Shown: positions 44,480 to 54,195, counted from the first letter of the stretch. The stretch: DNA of 64,000 nt from Arcobacter sp. CECT 8986 (GCF_004116725.1 NZ_PDKG01000008.1:36057-100056); one strand, 5' to 3'. Notes: generated from the sequence alone by a model not told the origin. Numbers and translations are program-made.

Positions 44480-45196
44480 ATGCAAAATATGAATACACGA
44501 GTTCTTTTAGTTGAAGATGAAGAATTAGCTAGAAAGACTCTATCTTTTTATTTAAATACAATTTTTGATGAGGTTGTTGTTGCTTGTGATGGAGAAGAGG
44601 GCAGTGATAAATTTAAAGAAAATTATGCTTTAAATAAATCATTTGACTTAGTTCTTACAGATATTAAAATGCCAAATAAAAATGGTATTGAGATGATTGA
44701 TGATATTTTAACTTTAGTTCCAAATCAAAGATTTATAATTGTAAGTGCTCATAAAAATGAAGATGATTTACTAAAACTAATAAATCTTAGAGTTCTTGGA
44801 TATTTTGTTAAGCCATTAAATATTGATAATATGATGGAGATGCTTCAAAAAGCAAAGAGTGAAGTCTTAGCAGATAAAAATGAGACACAAGAAGATGACT
44901 TAATCACAATCAATAAAACATACACATATAATAAAATAAACGCAAAATTATATAATCAAGAAAAAATAGTTAAGTTATCAAAAAAAGAATCAGATATTTT
45001 AACTGTATTAATAGATAGATTTGGTGAAGTTGTTTCAGTAGAAACATTTAAAAAATTAGTATGGAATGATATAAACACAAATGATTCTGCTTTTAGAACA
45101 GTAATGAAAAGATTAAAAGATAAAGTTAAAGAAGATGATTTTATCGTTTCTCACAAAGGTTATGGATATATAATCGAAAAACCTTTTATTAAATAA
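44480..45196 (+). CDS. OmpR-type response regulator
   Basis: This 238-residue protein has an N-terminal receiver domain (VLLVEDEELARKTL; acceptor Asp near residue 60 in LVLTDIKMPNKNG; Lys in GYFVKPL). The C-terminal winged-helix DNA-binding domain (about 140-238) includes LSKKESDILTVLIDRFGEVV and a HKGYGYIIE end. It likely receives phosphate from the kinase encoded just upstream. The genes it regulates cannot be seen here. Confidence 0.92.
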   Translation: MQNMNTRVLLVEDEELARKTLSFYLNTIFDEVVVACDGEEGSDKFKENYALNKSFDLVLTDIKMPNKNGIEMIDDILTLVPNQRFIIVSAHKNEDDLLKLINLRVLGYFVKPLNIDNMMEMLQKAKSEVLADKNETQEDDLITINKTYTYNKINAKLYNQEKIVKLSKKESDILTVLIDRFGEVVSVETFKKLVWNDINTNDSAFRTVMKRLKDKVKEDDFIVSHKGYGYIIEKPFIK

Positions 45197-45217
45197 AAAG
45201 CGCAATTTGCGCTTTTT
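45196..45217. terminator. Bidirectional rho-independent terminator
   Basis: AAAAAGCGCAAATTGCGCTTTTT-type palindrome (AAAAAGCGCA ... TGCGCTTTTT) lies between the convergent response regulator and TRAP permease genes. The A and T tracts on both sides make it work for either strand. Confidence 0.92.
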
Positions 45218-45221
45218 ACTC

Positions 45222-47342
45222 TTATAAGTCTACTTCATATTTTGAAGTATTATTTGCTTTTAGTTTAGCTTTTTGGAATATGTATAATAGTACAAACAGA
45301 CCAATACCTATTAAGTATGATAAATGATATGTTGGTAAGAATACATGTTTTGCCATAAGTTCTGGTAAGAACATAAATGGAACAACTACTAAGAATAACA
45401 ATCTTTCAATAATATTTGTCCATGTGATGAAATAACCTTGTGTGAAACAAGAGAATGCCATCATACCAATAAATGCAGTTACAAATATCTCTGCAATTCT
45501 AAATGGGTTTGTAATCCAAATCCAACCATGAGGATCTCCAGGATTAAATGAATCAACACCAGCAATTAATAATAAATCTGGATTAAAGAAGAACATAAAT
45601 GGTAAAATCGCTGTTCTAATATCATATTTAAATCCTTGGATACCTGTTTTAATTGGGTCAGCTTTTGCAATACCTGCTGCTGCATATGCTGCTAGACCAA
45701 CAGGAGGAGTATCATCAGCTAAGATACCAAAATAGAAAACAAATAAGTGTGCTGCAATTGATGGAATTAAATATCCATTATCTTGGGCAAGTGTTAAAAT
45801 TACAGGCGCTGTTAATGATGCCATTACAATATAGTTTGCAGTTGTTGGTAATCCCATACCTAGAATTAATGAAACAAATGCCGCAAGTAATAAAATAACA
45901 AAAATATTTCCACCTGAAATAGTCTCAATTACTTCTAATAGTACTTGACCAAGACCTGTTAATGTAATTGAACCAACAACAATACCAGCAAGTGCAGTTG
46001 CAATTGCAATAGGAACCATATTTTTAGCACCACTAATAAATCCAGCTAAAATATCAACAAATCCACTAGCCCATACTTCTTTAGTGATTTTTTGTTTATA
46101 AATTAATGCTCTAAATGGGTGTTGAACAATCATTAGTACCATTAATAAAGAAACAGCATTAAATGCAGCACTAGCAGCACTCTCTCTTAATATCATTAAT
46201 GTATAAAGCAAGAAAATAATCGGAATTAAATAGTGAATACCTCTAATAAAAGTTTGAAACTTAGGAGGTAAATCCTCTTTATTTGCACCTTTTAAACCAA
46301 GTTTTAATGCTTCTAAGTGAACTATATAAAATAGTGCAAAATAAGAAACAAAAGCAGGAATAAATGCTGCATAAATTACATCTGTATAACTAAGTGCTAA
46401 AAACTCTGCAATAATGAACGCAGCTGCACCCATTACAGGAGGCATTAATTGTCCATTTGTTGACGCTGCAACTTCAACTGCACCAGCTTGTTCTGGTCTA
46501 AATCCAGTTTTTTTCATCAATGGAATTGTAAATGTACCAGTTGTTACTGTATTTGCAATTGAAGAACCACTCATAATACCAGTAAATCCAGATGCAACAA
46601 CAGAAGCTTTTGCTGGACCACCTCTAAATCTACCAAGTAGTGCAAACGCTAAGTTAATAAAGTATTCACCAGCACCTGCTTTATCAAGAAGTGAACCAAA
46701 AAGTACGAATAAAAATACAAAACCAGTTGATACACCTAATGGTACACCAAATATACCTTCAGTTGTTAAAAACATATGTCCTGCAAGTTTATTTAAACTA
46801 GCACCTTTATGGATAATTAGTTCTGGCATATATGGTCCTAAAACGTCATATGCTAAGAAAACTATTGCAATTATACTAAGTGCAAATCCTAAAACTCTTC
46901 TACCAGCTTCTAGTAATATTACTATACCTAATAGTGCCACATAAATATCAACTGTTGTATAATCACCAGGTCTTAATGCTAAATCATTATAGAAAAATGC
47001 TATATAACCTGCTGTACACAATCCAAGTGTTGCAAAAGTATATCCAAACCATCTAATCTTTCTTAGGAAATACTCTTTTTTAAACATTGGATATATCAAA
47101 AATGAAAGCACTAATGCAAATGTTAAGTGAATAGATCTTGAAATATTTGAGTTTACTGGTTCAATTACAATATATAATTGAAATAGTGTCCAACATAATG
47201 CAATTGCTGAAATAAGCCAGAATTCATAGTGTTCTCTACCAAAAACTCTTTGCCCTTCCAAATCATTTACAATATTTTCTGTTTCATTGGCTTGTTCGAC
47301 TTCAAGTTCGTCAAGCGTATGATGTTTATCACGTTCTATCAT
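45222..47342 (-). CDS. TRAP transporter permease (fused 4TM/12TM type)
   Basis: This 706-residue protein combines the small (DctQ-like) and large (DctM-like) TRAP subunits, with about 16-18 membrane segments. Signatures include GSLLDKAGAGEYFINLAFALLGRFRGGPAKASVVASGFTGIMSGSSIANT-like text in the central region and GLPTTANYIVMASL near the C-terminal half. It imports a carboxylate or similar solute using the sodium or proton gradient, with the TAXI binding protein encoded upstream. Such fused permeases usually pair with TAXI-type binding proteins. Confidence 0.92.
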   Translation of the reverse strand: MIERDKHHTLDELEVEQANETENIVNDLEGQRVFGREHYEFWLISAIALCWTLFQLYIVIEPVNSNISRSIHLTFALVLSFLIYPMFKKEYFLRKIRWFGYTFATLGLCTAGYIAFFYNDLALRPGDYTTVDIYVALLGIVILLEAGRRVLGFALSIIAIVFLAYDVLGPYMPELIIHKGASLNKLAGHMFLTTEGIFGVPLGVSTGFVFLFVLFGSLLDKAGAGEYFINLAFALLGRFRGGPAKASVVASGFTGIMSGSSIANTVTTGTFTIPLMKKTGFRPEQAGAVEVAASTNGQLMPPVMGAAAFIIAEFLALSYTDVIYAAFIPAFVSYFALFYIVHLEALKLGLKGANKEDLPPKFQTFIRGIHYLIPIIFLLYTLMILRESAASAAFNAVSLLMVLMIVQHPFRALIYKQKITKEVWASGFVDILAGFISGAKNMVPIAIATALAGIVVGSITLTGLGQVLLEVIETISGGNIFVILLLAAFVSLILGMGLPTTANYIVMASLTAPVILTLAQDNGYLIPSIAAHLFVFYFGILADDTPPVGLAAYAAAGIAKADPIKTGIQGFKYDIRTAILPFMFFFNPDLLLIAGVDSFNPGDPHGWIWITNPFRIAEIFVTAFIGMMAFSCFTQGYFITWTNIIERLLFLVVVPFMFLPELMAKHVFLPTYHLSYLIGIGLFVLLYIFQKAKLKANNTSKYEVDL

Positions 47343-47417
47343 ATTTATACCTTATAAATTTGAGATTGTCATACTTCATGTAAGTATGAAGAAATTAGAT
47401 GAAATATAACAATACAG

Positions 47418-47442
47418 TTTCGAAAGCGTAAAGCTTTCGAAA
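47418..47442 (-). terminator. Strong inter-gene hairpin in the TRAP operon
   Basis: A perfect 10-bp inverted repeat (TTTCGAAAGC GTAAA GCTTTCGAAA) lies 8 bp past the stop of the binding-protein gene and before the permease. It has no pure U tract. It probably acts as a partial terminator or RNA-stabilising hairpin that lets the periplasmic binding protein be made in excess of the permease. Confidence 0.65.
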
Positions 47443-47449
47443 AGTTGTA

Positions 47450-48394
47450 TTATAAAATACCTGCTTCTTTGAAGTATTTTTTAGCACCTTCATGTAAAGG
47501 AGCACTTAAACCATCTAGTAATGATTTTTTAGTAATGTTTGAATATGCTGGGTGTAGTTTTTTGAAAGTATCAAAGTTTTCTAAAATAGCTTTTACTACA
47601 GTATATACAGCTTTTTCACTTACGTCATCACTTGTTACAAGAACAGCTTTTACACCAAATGTAGGAGTTGGTTTATCATTACCTTTATACATTCCACCTG
47701 GTACATTAGCTTTTGCAAAGTATGGGTGAGTTTTGATTAATTCATCAACATTTTTACCTTCTAAAGGTACAATTTTTACATCAACAGAGTTTGAAGCATC
47801 TTTGATGTTTGCAGTTGGATGTCCAACCATATAAAAATACGCATCAATTTTGTTATCTCTTAATGCATCAGGCATTTCAGAAGCTTTTAAAGCACCAGCT
47901 AGTGCTAAATCAGATTTTTTAATATTACTATATTTGAATAAATCTAAAGCTGTTGCTTCATTGCCAGAACCTGGATTTCCTAAATTAACTCTTTTACCTT
48001 TAATATCAAGAAGTTTGTTGATATTTGCATCTTTTCTTGCAACTAAAGTTAATAATTCAGGATAAATTGCCATTACTGATTTTAGTTTTTTAACTGGTTC
48101 ACCTTTATATTTACCAGTACCTTTAGATGCTTGATAAACAACATCAGATTGTGCAATACCAAAATCTAACTCACCATTTTTGATTGTATTGATGTTATAA
48201 ACTGAACCACCTGTTGATTCAACTGAACATCTAATTTTTGTCTCTTTCTTGTATTGGTTTACAAGTCTACAAATAGCACCACCTGTTGGGTAGTAAGTGC
48301 CAGTAACTCCACCAGTACCTATTGTGATGAATTCAGCAGCGAATGCTGGAAGTGTCAAAGCTCCTAAAAGAGCAGCTGTAGCAAGTTTTTTCAT
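47450..48394 (-). CDS. TAXI-family TRAP solute-binding protein
   Basis: This 314-residue periplasmic protein has a signal peptide (MKKLATAALLGALTLPAFA). The TAXI family motifs FITIGTGGVTGTYYPTGGAICRLVN and the conserved core YNINTIKNGELDFGIAQSD are visible. It captures a solute and hands it to the fused permease encoded after it; the solute is not identifiable from sequence. It is followed by a hairpin and then the permease gene. Confidence 0.92.
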   Translation of the reverse strand: MKKLATAALLGALTLPAFAAEFITIGTGGVTGTYYPTGGAICRLVNQYKKETKIRCSVESTGGSVYNINTIKNGELDFGIAQSDVVYQASKGTGKYKGEPVKKLKSVMAIYPELLTLVARKDANINKLLDIKGKRVNLGNPGSGNEATALDLFKYSNIKKSDLALAGALKASEMPDALRDNKIDAYFYMVGHPTANIKDASNSVDVKIVPLEGKNVDELIKTHPYFAKANVPGGMYKGNDKPTPTFGVKAVLVTSDDVSEKAVYTVVKAILENFDTFKKLHPAYSNITKKSLLDGLSAPLHEGAKKYFKEAGIL

Positions 48395-48453
48395 TTGTTC
48401 TCCTTTTAGATTTTTACTTGAAAATTTGTAATGACATTATTACAACAAAAATC

Positions 48454-48459
48454 ATTATA
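48454..48459 (-). promoter_or_regulatory. Possible -10 of the TRAP operon
   Basis: The minus strand carries TATAAT about 60 bp upstream of the binding-protein ATG, inside a very AT-rich divergent intergenic region. No convincing -35 box at standard spacing is seen. Confidence 0.35.
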
Positions 48460-48596
48460 TCATAAAATGATTATAATATAAATCCAAGAAATAATAATAC
48501 AAAAATTGTATAAAAATTACACATAAATTGCATTTAGTTATGTAAATTTAACATATGTGTTATTTATGTAAACTTAAACAAGTGTATAAATTATGT

Positions 48597-48602
48597 TATA
48601 AT
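48597..48602 (+). promoter_or_regulatory. -10 box abutting the MFS start codon
   Basis: A TATAAT lies six bases before the ATG at 48609. Transcription would begin at or near the start codon, so the mRNA would be almost leaderless. No ribosome binding site is seen upstream of this ATG. Confidence 0.4.
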
Positions 48603-48608
48603 TACCTA

Positions 48609-49751
48609 ATGAACAGTAAACAATTAATAATTATAATCTACATTATTTTGGTAGTTTTCTCCATAATGTATGCGACTCAACCCCTACAGCCTTTACTTGC
48701 AAAAGAGTTTGAAATAAATATGATACAAGCATCACAATTTACTGCTGTAATTATGTTTTCTTTGGCTATTGCACCTATAATTTATGGCTATGTTTTGGAG
48801 ACTATATCTCCTAAAAAAATGTTAATTTATTCATCAATGATACTTTTAGTAACAAATCTTGTTTTATCCTATTCAACTAGTTACGAAATGTTTCTAACAA
48901 TCAGAATTATTGAGTCAATAATAATTCCTGCAATTATTACTTCTTGTATGAGTATTTTAGCAAATAGTGACAAAGAAAATGTAAAATATAATATGGCAAT
49001 TTATGTTGCAGCGACTGTTTTTGGGGGAATGGTAGGAAGAGTTATTTCTGGAATTATTGCTACACATTTTGGCTGGAGAAGTGTATTTTTATCTTTAAGT
49101 GCAGCACTATTTATTGCACTATTTTTTATAACAAAATTGAAATTTGAAGGTGATACTGAACTTACAAAAGCAAAAATCAAAGATGTTGTTGAAATATTAA
49201 GTGATAGAAGATTTATTTTAATATATTTACTTATGTTTACTACTTTTTTTGTCTTTGCTGGATTATTAAATATTTTACCTTTTAGAATGAAAGAGTTAAT
49301 TCCAACTGCAACAGAAACACAAATTGGATTGCTCTATTTAGGTTATGGAATGGGAATTGTTGTATCTTTATTATCGAAAAAAATTATAAAATATTTAAAA
49401 GGTGAACAAAATACGATTTTAGTTGGTGGAGTTATCTTTTGTATAGTAAACTTTACATTTTTTAGTGATAATATGCTATTTGTATTTTTTATGGTATTCT
49501 TTTTTTGTGTAGGTATGTTTATGGTACATAGTGTTAGTACGGGAATAGCCAATTCAATTAAAAAATCACAAAAGTCACTAACATCGGGAATGTACTTAAC
49601 TTTTTATTATATTGGTGGAGCAGTTGGTTCTATAATTCCTGCTATGATTTATCATGAATTTGGTTGGAATGTTGCATTAATTATGTTTATTACTTTATTG
49701 ATAATTGTATACACCATATTTTTTAGGTTTAGAAAAGATTTTAATAATTAA
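48609..49751 (+). CDS. MFS transporter
   Basis: This 380-residue protein has about 12 membrane helices and a YATQPLQPLLAKEFE segment after the first helix, typical of the YnfM/AraJ-type major facilitator branch. An earlier ATG at 48555 would add an odd Cys-rich stretch (MCYLCKLKQVYKLC), and the start at 48609 (MNSKQLII...) begins the first helix cleanly. It probably exports a small molecule. Its stop codon is directly followed by the start of the helicase gene, with no spacer. Confidence 0.8.
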   Translation: MNSKQLIIIIYIILVVFSIMYATQPLQPLLAKEFEINMIQASQFTAVIMFSLAIAPIIYGYVLETISPKKMLIYSSMILLVTNLVLSYSTSYEMFLTIRIIESIIIPAIITSCMSILANSDKENVKYNMAIYVAATVFGGMVGRVISGIIATHFGWRSVFLSLSAALFIALFFITKLKFEGDTELTKAKIKDVVEILSDRRFILIYLLMFTTFFVFAGLLNILPFRMKELIPTATETQIGLLYLGYGMGIVVSLLSKKIIKYLKGEQNTILVGGVIFCIVNFTFFSDNMLFVFFMVFFFCVGMFMVHSVSTGIANSIKKSQKSLTSGMYLTFYYIGGAVGSIIPAMIYHEFGWNVALIMFITLLIIVYTIFFRFRKDFNN

Positions 49752-52511
49752 ATGAAAAGACTCATTACAAACAATAAGACAGATAATTTTTATAATTTAT
49801 TGGTTCAGCTTTTTGATAGTTGCAAAGGTTTTTATATAAATGTTGCATTTATAAATTATAGTGGATTACAGTTACTACTTGATAGTTTAAAAAAGTGTGA
49901 AAATAGAGGTGTTAAAGCAAAAGTATTAACATCAACTTATCTAAATTTTACGGAAGTAAAAGCACTTAAAAAATTGCAACAGTTTAAAAATATAGATTTG
50001 AAAATATTTGATAGTAGCGATGTGGGATTTCACAGTAAAGCTTATATTTTTGAGTATGATGATTGCTATAAAATAGTTATTGGTTCATCAAATATAACTG
50101 CAAGTGCTTTTAAAACAAATATTGAATGGAATTTAAAAGTTATAAGTAAAAAAGATGATGCATTTACAATAGAAGTATTAAAAGAGTATGACTCATTATT
50201 TGAAAAAGCTTACAATGTTGATGAAAAGTTTTTGAACTCTTATGAAGATTTTATCACTCAACATAGTGCAAAAATAAATCAAAATTTTATTTTTAAACAA
50301 AATATTGAACCAAATATAATGCAATCTTTTGCATTAAATAATTTAAAAGATTTAAGAATAAATAATGAAAACAAAGCTCTTGCTATTTGTGCAACAGGAA
50401 CAGGAAAAACATATCTTAGTGCTTTTGATGTAAAAGAGTTTTCTGCAAAGAAAATGCTATTTTTAGCCCATAGGGAAAATATATTAATCTCTGCAAAGTT
50501 TAGTTTTGAAAAGATAATTGATAATAAAAAATTAGGATTTTTTACAGGAAATAAAAAAGAGTTAGAATCAGATTATATTTTTGCAACTATCCAAACAATA
50601 AGTAAAAATTTAAATCTATTTAAAAATGATGAATTTGATTATATTGTATATGATGAAGCACACCATATTTCAAGTGAAAGCTTTCGAAAAGTATACAAAT
50701 ACTTTAATGCAAAATTTTCTTTAGGTTTAACAGCCACTCCAAATAGAAGTGACAATCAAAATATATTTGAACTTTTTGATGATAATGTTGCAATTGATTT
50801 GCGATTGAGTGAAGCTTTAGAGCAAAAATTAATTGCACCTTTTCACTATTTTGGGATTAGTGATATTGTAACTGATTACGAAGGTATAAATCTTGATAAT
50901 ATTGCACAATTATCAAAACTTTTAAGTGTTAATAAAAGAGTTGATTTTATATTGGAAAAGTTGAAATTTTATGGACATGACAAAGGTAAAAGAAAGGTAT
51001 TAGCCTTTTGTGTAAATAAACAACATGCAAATTATATGTGCGAAGAGTTTAATAAAAAAGGAATCTATTCAACAACTCTTTTAGGTGAAGATTCTATTTC
51101 AAATAGAGAAGTAGCAATTAAAAAATTAGAAGATGAAAGTGATGGTTTAGAGGTTATTTTTAGTGTTGATATTTTTAATGAAGGTATTGATATTCCTAAA
51201 GTTAATACTATTTTGATGCTAAGACCTACAACTTCTTCAACTATTTTTATTCAACAATTAGGAAGAGGACTTAGAAAAACTAAAGATAAAGAGTTTTTAA
51301 CAGTTTTAGATTTTATTGGAAATCATAATAGAGCATATTTAGTGGCATTTGCATTATTAGGAAATAGAGTAATTGATAAAGATAGTGTAAAACTTGCACT
51401 AAATAATAGCTTTGCAACTATTTCAAATAATACTTTTATATATATGGATGAAATATCAAAACAAAGGGTTTTAAAACAGCTTGATGAAGAGAATTTTAAC
51501 TCTTTTAGATACTTAAAAGAGCAGTTTATTGATTTTAAAAATAGTATAAATAAAATACCAAATTTAGTTGATTTTATGACATATGAAACAACAATTAACC
51601 CAAAAGATTTTATTGATGAAACAAAATCATATATAGAGTTTGTTCTTAAAGCATTAAAACAAAAATCTGAATTTTCAAATGAATTTTTGAAAGTTATTAG
51701 ATTTATAGATTCTCATATAAAATTAAAAAGAGTACATGAATTTGCAATACTAAATTATCTTTTAAATCATGATTTTATAGATTTAAATATAGCAAAAGAG
51801 CAAGTTTTAAAGTACCAAGAAAAAGTGGATATTAAAACAGTAAAACATAGTTTTAGATATTTAAATCAAGAGTTTTTTGATAGTGCACAAATAAATAGAC
51901 AAGAAAAAATCGTAAGTTTAAAAGATGATATTTTAGAAGTTACAAATGTTTTTAAAAATATTTTAAAAAATGAACAACAAAAAAAGATAATAAAATCAAG
52001 TGTTGAGTATGCAATTTTACTATATGAAAAAGAGTTTAATAGAACTTATTATTCAATACCATTTTTAAAATTATATGAAAAGTATAATATGAAAAATATC
52101 GCTTTATTATGTAATCTTGATAAAATTCATAGCTCTTTTAGAGGAAGTGGACAATTAAAATTTAAAAATGATTATTTTTTATTTATTAATTTAGATAAAG
52201 AAAATGCACCTAAAAGTAAAAGGTACAATAATACTTTCTTCTCAAGAGATACTTTTTCATGGCAAACAAAACCAAATGCAACTATTGAAAAAGGTGATGG
52301 AAAACTATTAATAGAAAATCAAAAAAACAAAGTAAGATTACATATATTTGTTAGAAAATTTATAAAAGTCGATAAAAAAACACAGAATTTTATATATTTA
52401 GGTTTGGCAAATACAATTAAGTATGAAAATGAAAAACCCATCAATTTAACTTTGAAATTAGAAAAAGAACTTCCAAAATATCTATATGATGAGTTTACAT
52501 TAAATGTTTAA
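49752..52511 (+). CDS. PLD-like plus superfamily 2 helicase plus DUF3427 protein
   Basis: In this 919-residue multidomain protein, residues 1-160 form a phospholipase D-like domain with one H-x-K motif (FHSKAYIF; IGSSNITASAF). A helicase follows with Walker A ATGTGKT near 213, a DEAHH box near 300, GLTATPNRSDN, and motif VI QQLGRGLRK. The C-terminal region (about 790-919) matches DUF3427 (SSFRGSGQLKF; FSWQTKPNA). Such proteins act on DNA, and related ones appear in repair or defence settings, but this one has no neighbouring defence genes. The stop overlaps the DUF302 gene's end by 4 bp. Confidence 0.8.
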   Translation: MKRLITNNKTDNFYNLLVQLFDSCKGFYINVAFINYSGLQLLLDSLKKCENRGVKAKVLTSTYLNFTEVKALKKLQQFKNIDLKIFDSSDVGFHSKAYIFEYDDCYKIVIGSSNITASAFKTNIEWNLKVISKKDDAFTIEVLKEYDSLFEKAYNVDEKFLNSYEDFITQHSAKINQNFIFKQNIEPNIMQSFALNNLKDLRINNENKALAICATGTGKTYLSAFDVKEFSAKKMLFLAHRENILISAKFSFEKIIDNKKLGFFTGNKKELESDYIFATIQTISKNLNLFKNDEFDYIVYDEAHHISSESFRKVYKYFNAKFSLGLTATPNRSDNQNIFELFDDNVAIDLRLSEALEQKLIAPFHYFGISDIVTDYEGINLDNIAQLSKLLSVNKRVDFILEKLKFYGHDKGKRKVLAFCVNKQHANYMCEEFNKKGIYSTTLLGEDSISNREVAIKKLEDESDGLEVIFSVDIFNEGIDIPKVNTILMLRPTTSSTIFIQQLGRGLRKTKDKEFLTVLDFIGNHNRAYLVAFALLGNRVIDKDSVKLALNNSFATISNNTFIYMDEISKQRVLKQLDEENFNSFRYLKEQFIDFKNSINKIPNLVDFMTYETTINPKDFIDETKSYIEFVLKALKQKSEFSNEFLKVIRFIDSHIKLKRVHEFAILNYLLNHDFIDLNIAKEQVLKYQEKVDIKTVKHSFRYLNQEFFDSAQINRQEKIVSLKDDILEVTNVFKNILKNEQQKKIIKSSVEYAILLYEKEFNRTYYSIPFLKLYEKYNMKNIALLCNLDKIHSSFRGSGQLKFKNDYFLFINLDKENAPKSKRYNNTFFSRDTFSWQTKPNATIEKGDGKLLIENQKNKVRLHIFVRKFIKVDKKTQNFIYLGLANTIKYENEKPINLTLKLEKELPKYLYDEFTLNV

Positions 52512-52888
52512 ACAGCAGCCTCATCTATTATTTTAAAAATAGTTTTCTCAACTCTTTGCATAACATCTTTTAAATTAGCATTTAGTTGAGGAAAAACAAA
52601 AGATGGCTTAATAACACAAATATTTGTTTTACCTTCATCTTCATAAACAGAGATACTACAAGGTAAAATGGCACTTACACTTGGGTCAATATCTAATATC
52701 TCTTTTGCAATATGAGGTTGACAGATATCTAATACTAAACATTCTCTTCCTAGTGTTACACCTTTGTTTGAAAGTTTCTCTTCTATATTATGTGTATGTT
52801 GAAGACCAAAACCATTATTAGGAATCGCTCTTTGAAGTGCTTCATAAGCTTCTTGAACACTTTTAGAAGTTGATACTAGATATTTCAT
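52508..52888 (-). CDS. DUF302-domain protein
   Basis: This 126-residue cytosolic protein has the DUF302 pattern: a strand-helix start (SKSVQEAYEALQRAI), the central LVLDICQPHIAKEIL and the ILPCSISVYEDEGKTNICVI segment. Family members are widespread but their biochemistry is poorly known. It is convergent with the helicase gene and shares 4 bp with it. Confidence 0.8.
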   Translation of the reverse strand: MKYLVSTSKSVQEAYEALQRAIPNNGFGLQHTHNIEEKLSNKGVTLGRECLVLDICQPHIAKEILDIDPSVSAILPCSISVYEDEGKTNICVIKPSFVFPQLNANLKDVMQRVEKTIFKIIDEAAV

Positions 52889-52960
52889 ATATAATCCTTA
52901 TAATAAATTGTGTTATTTTATAAAAAATATTTTAATAATAGCTAATATAGGAAACCTATA

Positions 52961-54004
52961 TTAACTATTTGATAACTCTTTTAAGTCTTTAACTAATTCA
53001 TCAACTCTTTTTTTAGAAGTATTCCATGCAAATACAAATCTTCCTCCACCAAGTCCAATGAATCCATAAAAAATCCAATCTCTTTGTTTTAGTTGTTCAA
53101 GCATTTGTACTGGAGCTTCAATAAATACACTATTTGATTCAACAGGGAATTTTATTTTGATATCTTTAATATCAGAAATCTGTTCTTCAAAATATTTTGC
53201 CATTTTATTAGCATGAGTTGCATTTTTTCTCCACAAGTCATTTTCTAATAATCCTAGCCATTGTGCAGATATAAATTTCATTTTTGAAGCAAGTTGACCT
53301 GCTTGTTTACATCTATAATCAAAATCTTGAGCTAACTCTTTATTAAAAAATACTATTACTTCACCCATTGCCATACCGTTTTTTGTTCCTGAAAAACATA
53401 AAACATCTACACCAACTTTCCAAGTAATATCTGCTGGTTTACATCCAAGTGATGCAACAGCATTTGCAAATCTTGCTCCATCCATTTGGATATGAAGATT
53501 GTACTCTTTTGCTACTTTTTGAATCTGTTTTAACTCTTCAATTGTATAAACAGTTCCTAACTCTGTTGATTGTGTAATTGAAACAACTTTTGGTTTAGGA
53601 TAGTGAATATCTGTTCTTTTAGTTGCCAAATGTACAATATCATCAGGAGTTAACTTTCCATTTTTTGCTTCTGCTAATAGAAGCTTTGATCCATTAGAGA
53701 AAAATTCAGGTGCTCCGCACTCATCTGTCTCTATATGTGCTACATCCGTACATATAATACTATGGTACGAACTGCATAGTGCTGCTAAACTTAAAGAGTT
53801 TGCAGCTGTCCCAGTAAATACAAAAAAAATCTCACAATCTGTTTCAAATAATTCTCTTAATTTATCTGCTGCATATTTTGTATAGTAATCATTTCCATAT
53901 GCTAAAGCATTGTCATTATTTAATTCGATTATCTTTTCTAGTACTTCAGGACAAATCTGTGAGTAGTTGTCACTTGCAAACTGCTCATTTATTTTTTCAT
54001 ACAT
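52961..54004 (-). CDS. Low-specificity threonine aldolase (PLP enzyme)
   Basis: This 347-residue PLP-dependent enzyme cleaves threonine to glycine and acetaldehyde. FTGTAANSLSL (near 75), QMDGARFANAV and SGTKNG with the PLP-binding Lys are visible. The frame extends upstream to 54043, but the ATG at 54004 (MYEKINEQF...) has an AAGGA ribosome binding site just upstream. It faces away from hrcA across a 190-bp gap. Confidence 0.88.
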   Translation of the reverse strand: MYEKINEQFASDNYSQICPEVLEKIIELNNDNALAYGNDYYTKYAADKLRELFETDCEIFFVFTGTAANSLSLAALCSSYHSIICTDVAHIETDECGAPEFFSNGSKLLLAEAKNGKLTPDDIVHLATKRTDIHYPKPKVVSITQSTELGTVYTIEELKQIQKVAKEYNLHIQMDGARFANAVASLGCKPADITWKVGVDVLCFSGTKNGMAMGEVIVFFNKELAQDFDYRCKQAGQLASKMKFISAQWLGLLENDLWRKNATHANKMAKYFEEQISDIKDIKIKFPVESNSVFIEAPVQMLEQLKQRDWIFYGFIGLGGGRFVFAWNTSKKRVDELVKDLKELSNS

Positions 54005-54112
54005 ATTTATCCTTATAAAAAATTCAGATGCAATTTTAACCACTTTTTTTAGTTATTTAGCTAATTTGAATACCCTTTTGATAAAAAATTTATCATTTTT
54101 CTAAAAAAATAC

Positions 54113-54142
54113 TTGACAAATATAGACTCAATAAGTTATAAT
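54113..54142 (+). promoter_or_regulatory. Vegetative promoter of hrcA-grpE-dnaK
   Basis: TTGACA at 54113-54118 and TATAAT at 54137-54142 are both perfect and 18 bp apart, an unusually strong sigma-70 promoter for this genome. The CIRCE operator starts 3 bp after the -10, where a repressor would block it. Confidence 0.9.
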
Positions 54143-54145
54143 CCT

Positions 54146-54172
54146 TTAGCAGTTCAAGATAAAGAGTGCTAA
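54146..54172 (+). promoter_or_regulatory. CIRCE operator (HrcA binding site)
   Basis: TTAGCAGTT-N9-GAGTGCTAA is the CIRCE inverted repeat. The right arm is the exact consensus. In the left arm TTAGCAGTT differs from TTAGCACTC at two positions. HrcA should bind here and repress its own operon, with relief at high temperature. Confidence 0.9.
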
Positions 54173-54195
54173 AAATTGAAAAAGATTGGTTTTAA

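Noticed and set aside
46414..46944. 176-codon open frame on the plus strand inside the TRAP permease
   Set aside because: It is antisense to a well-supported membrane protein and has no ribosome binding site or family match.
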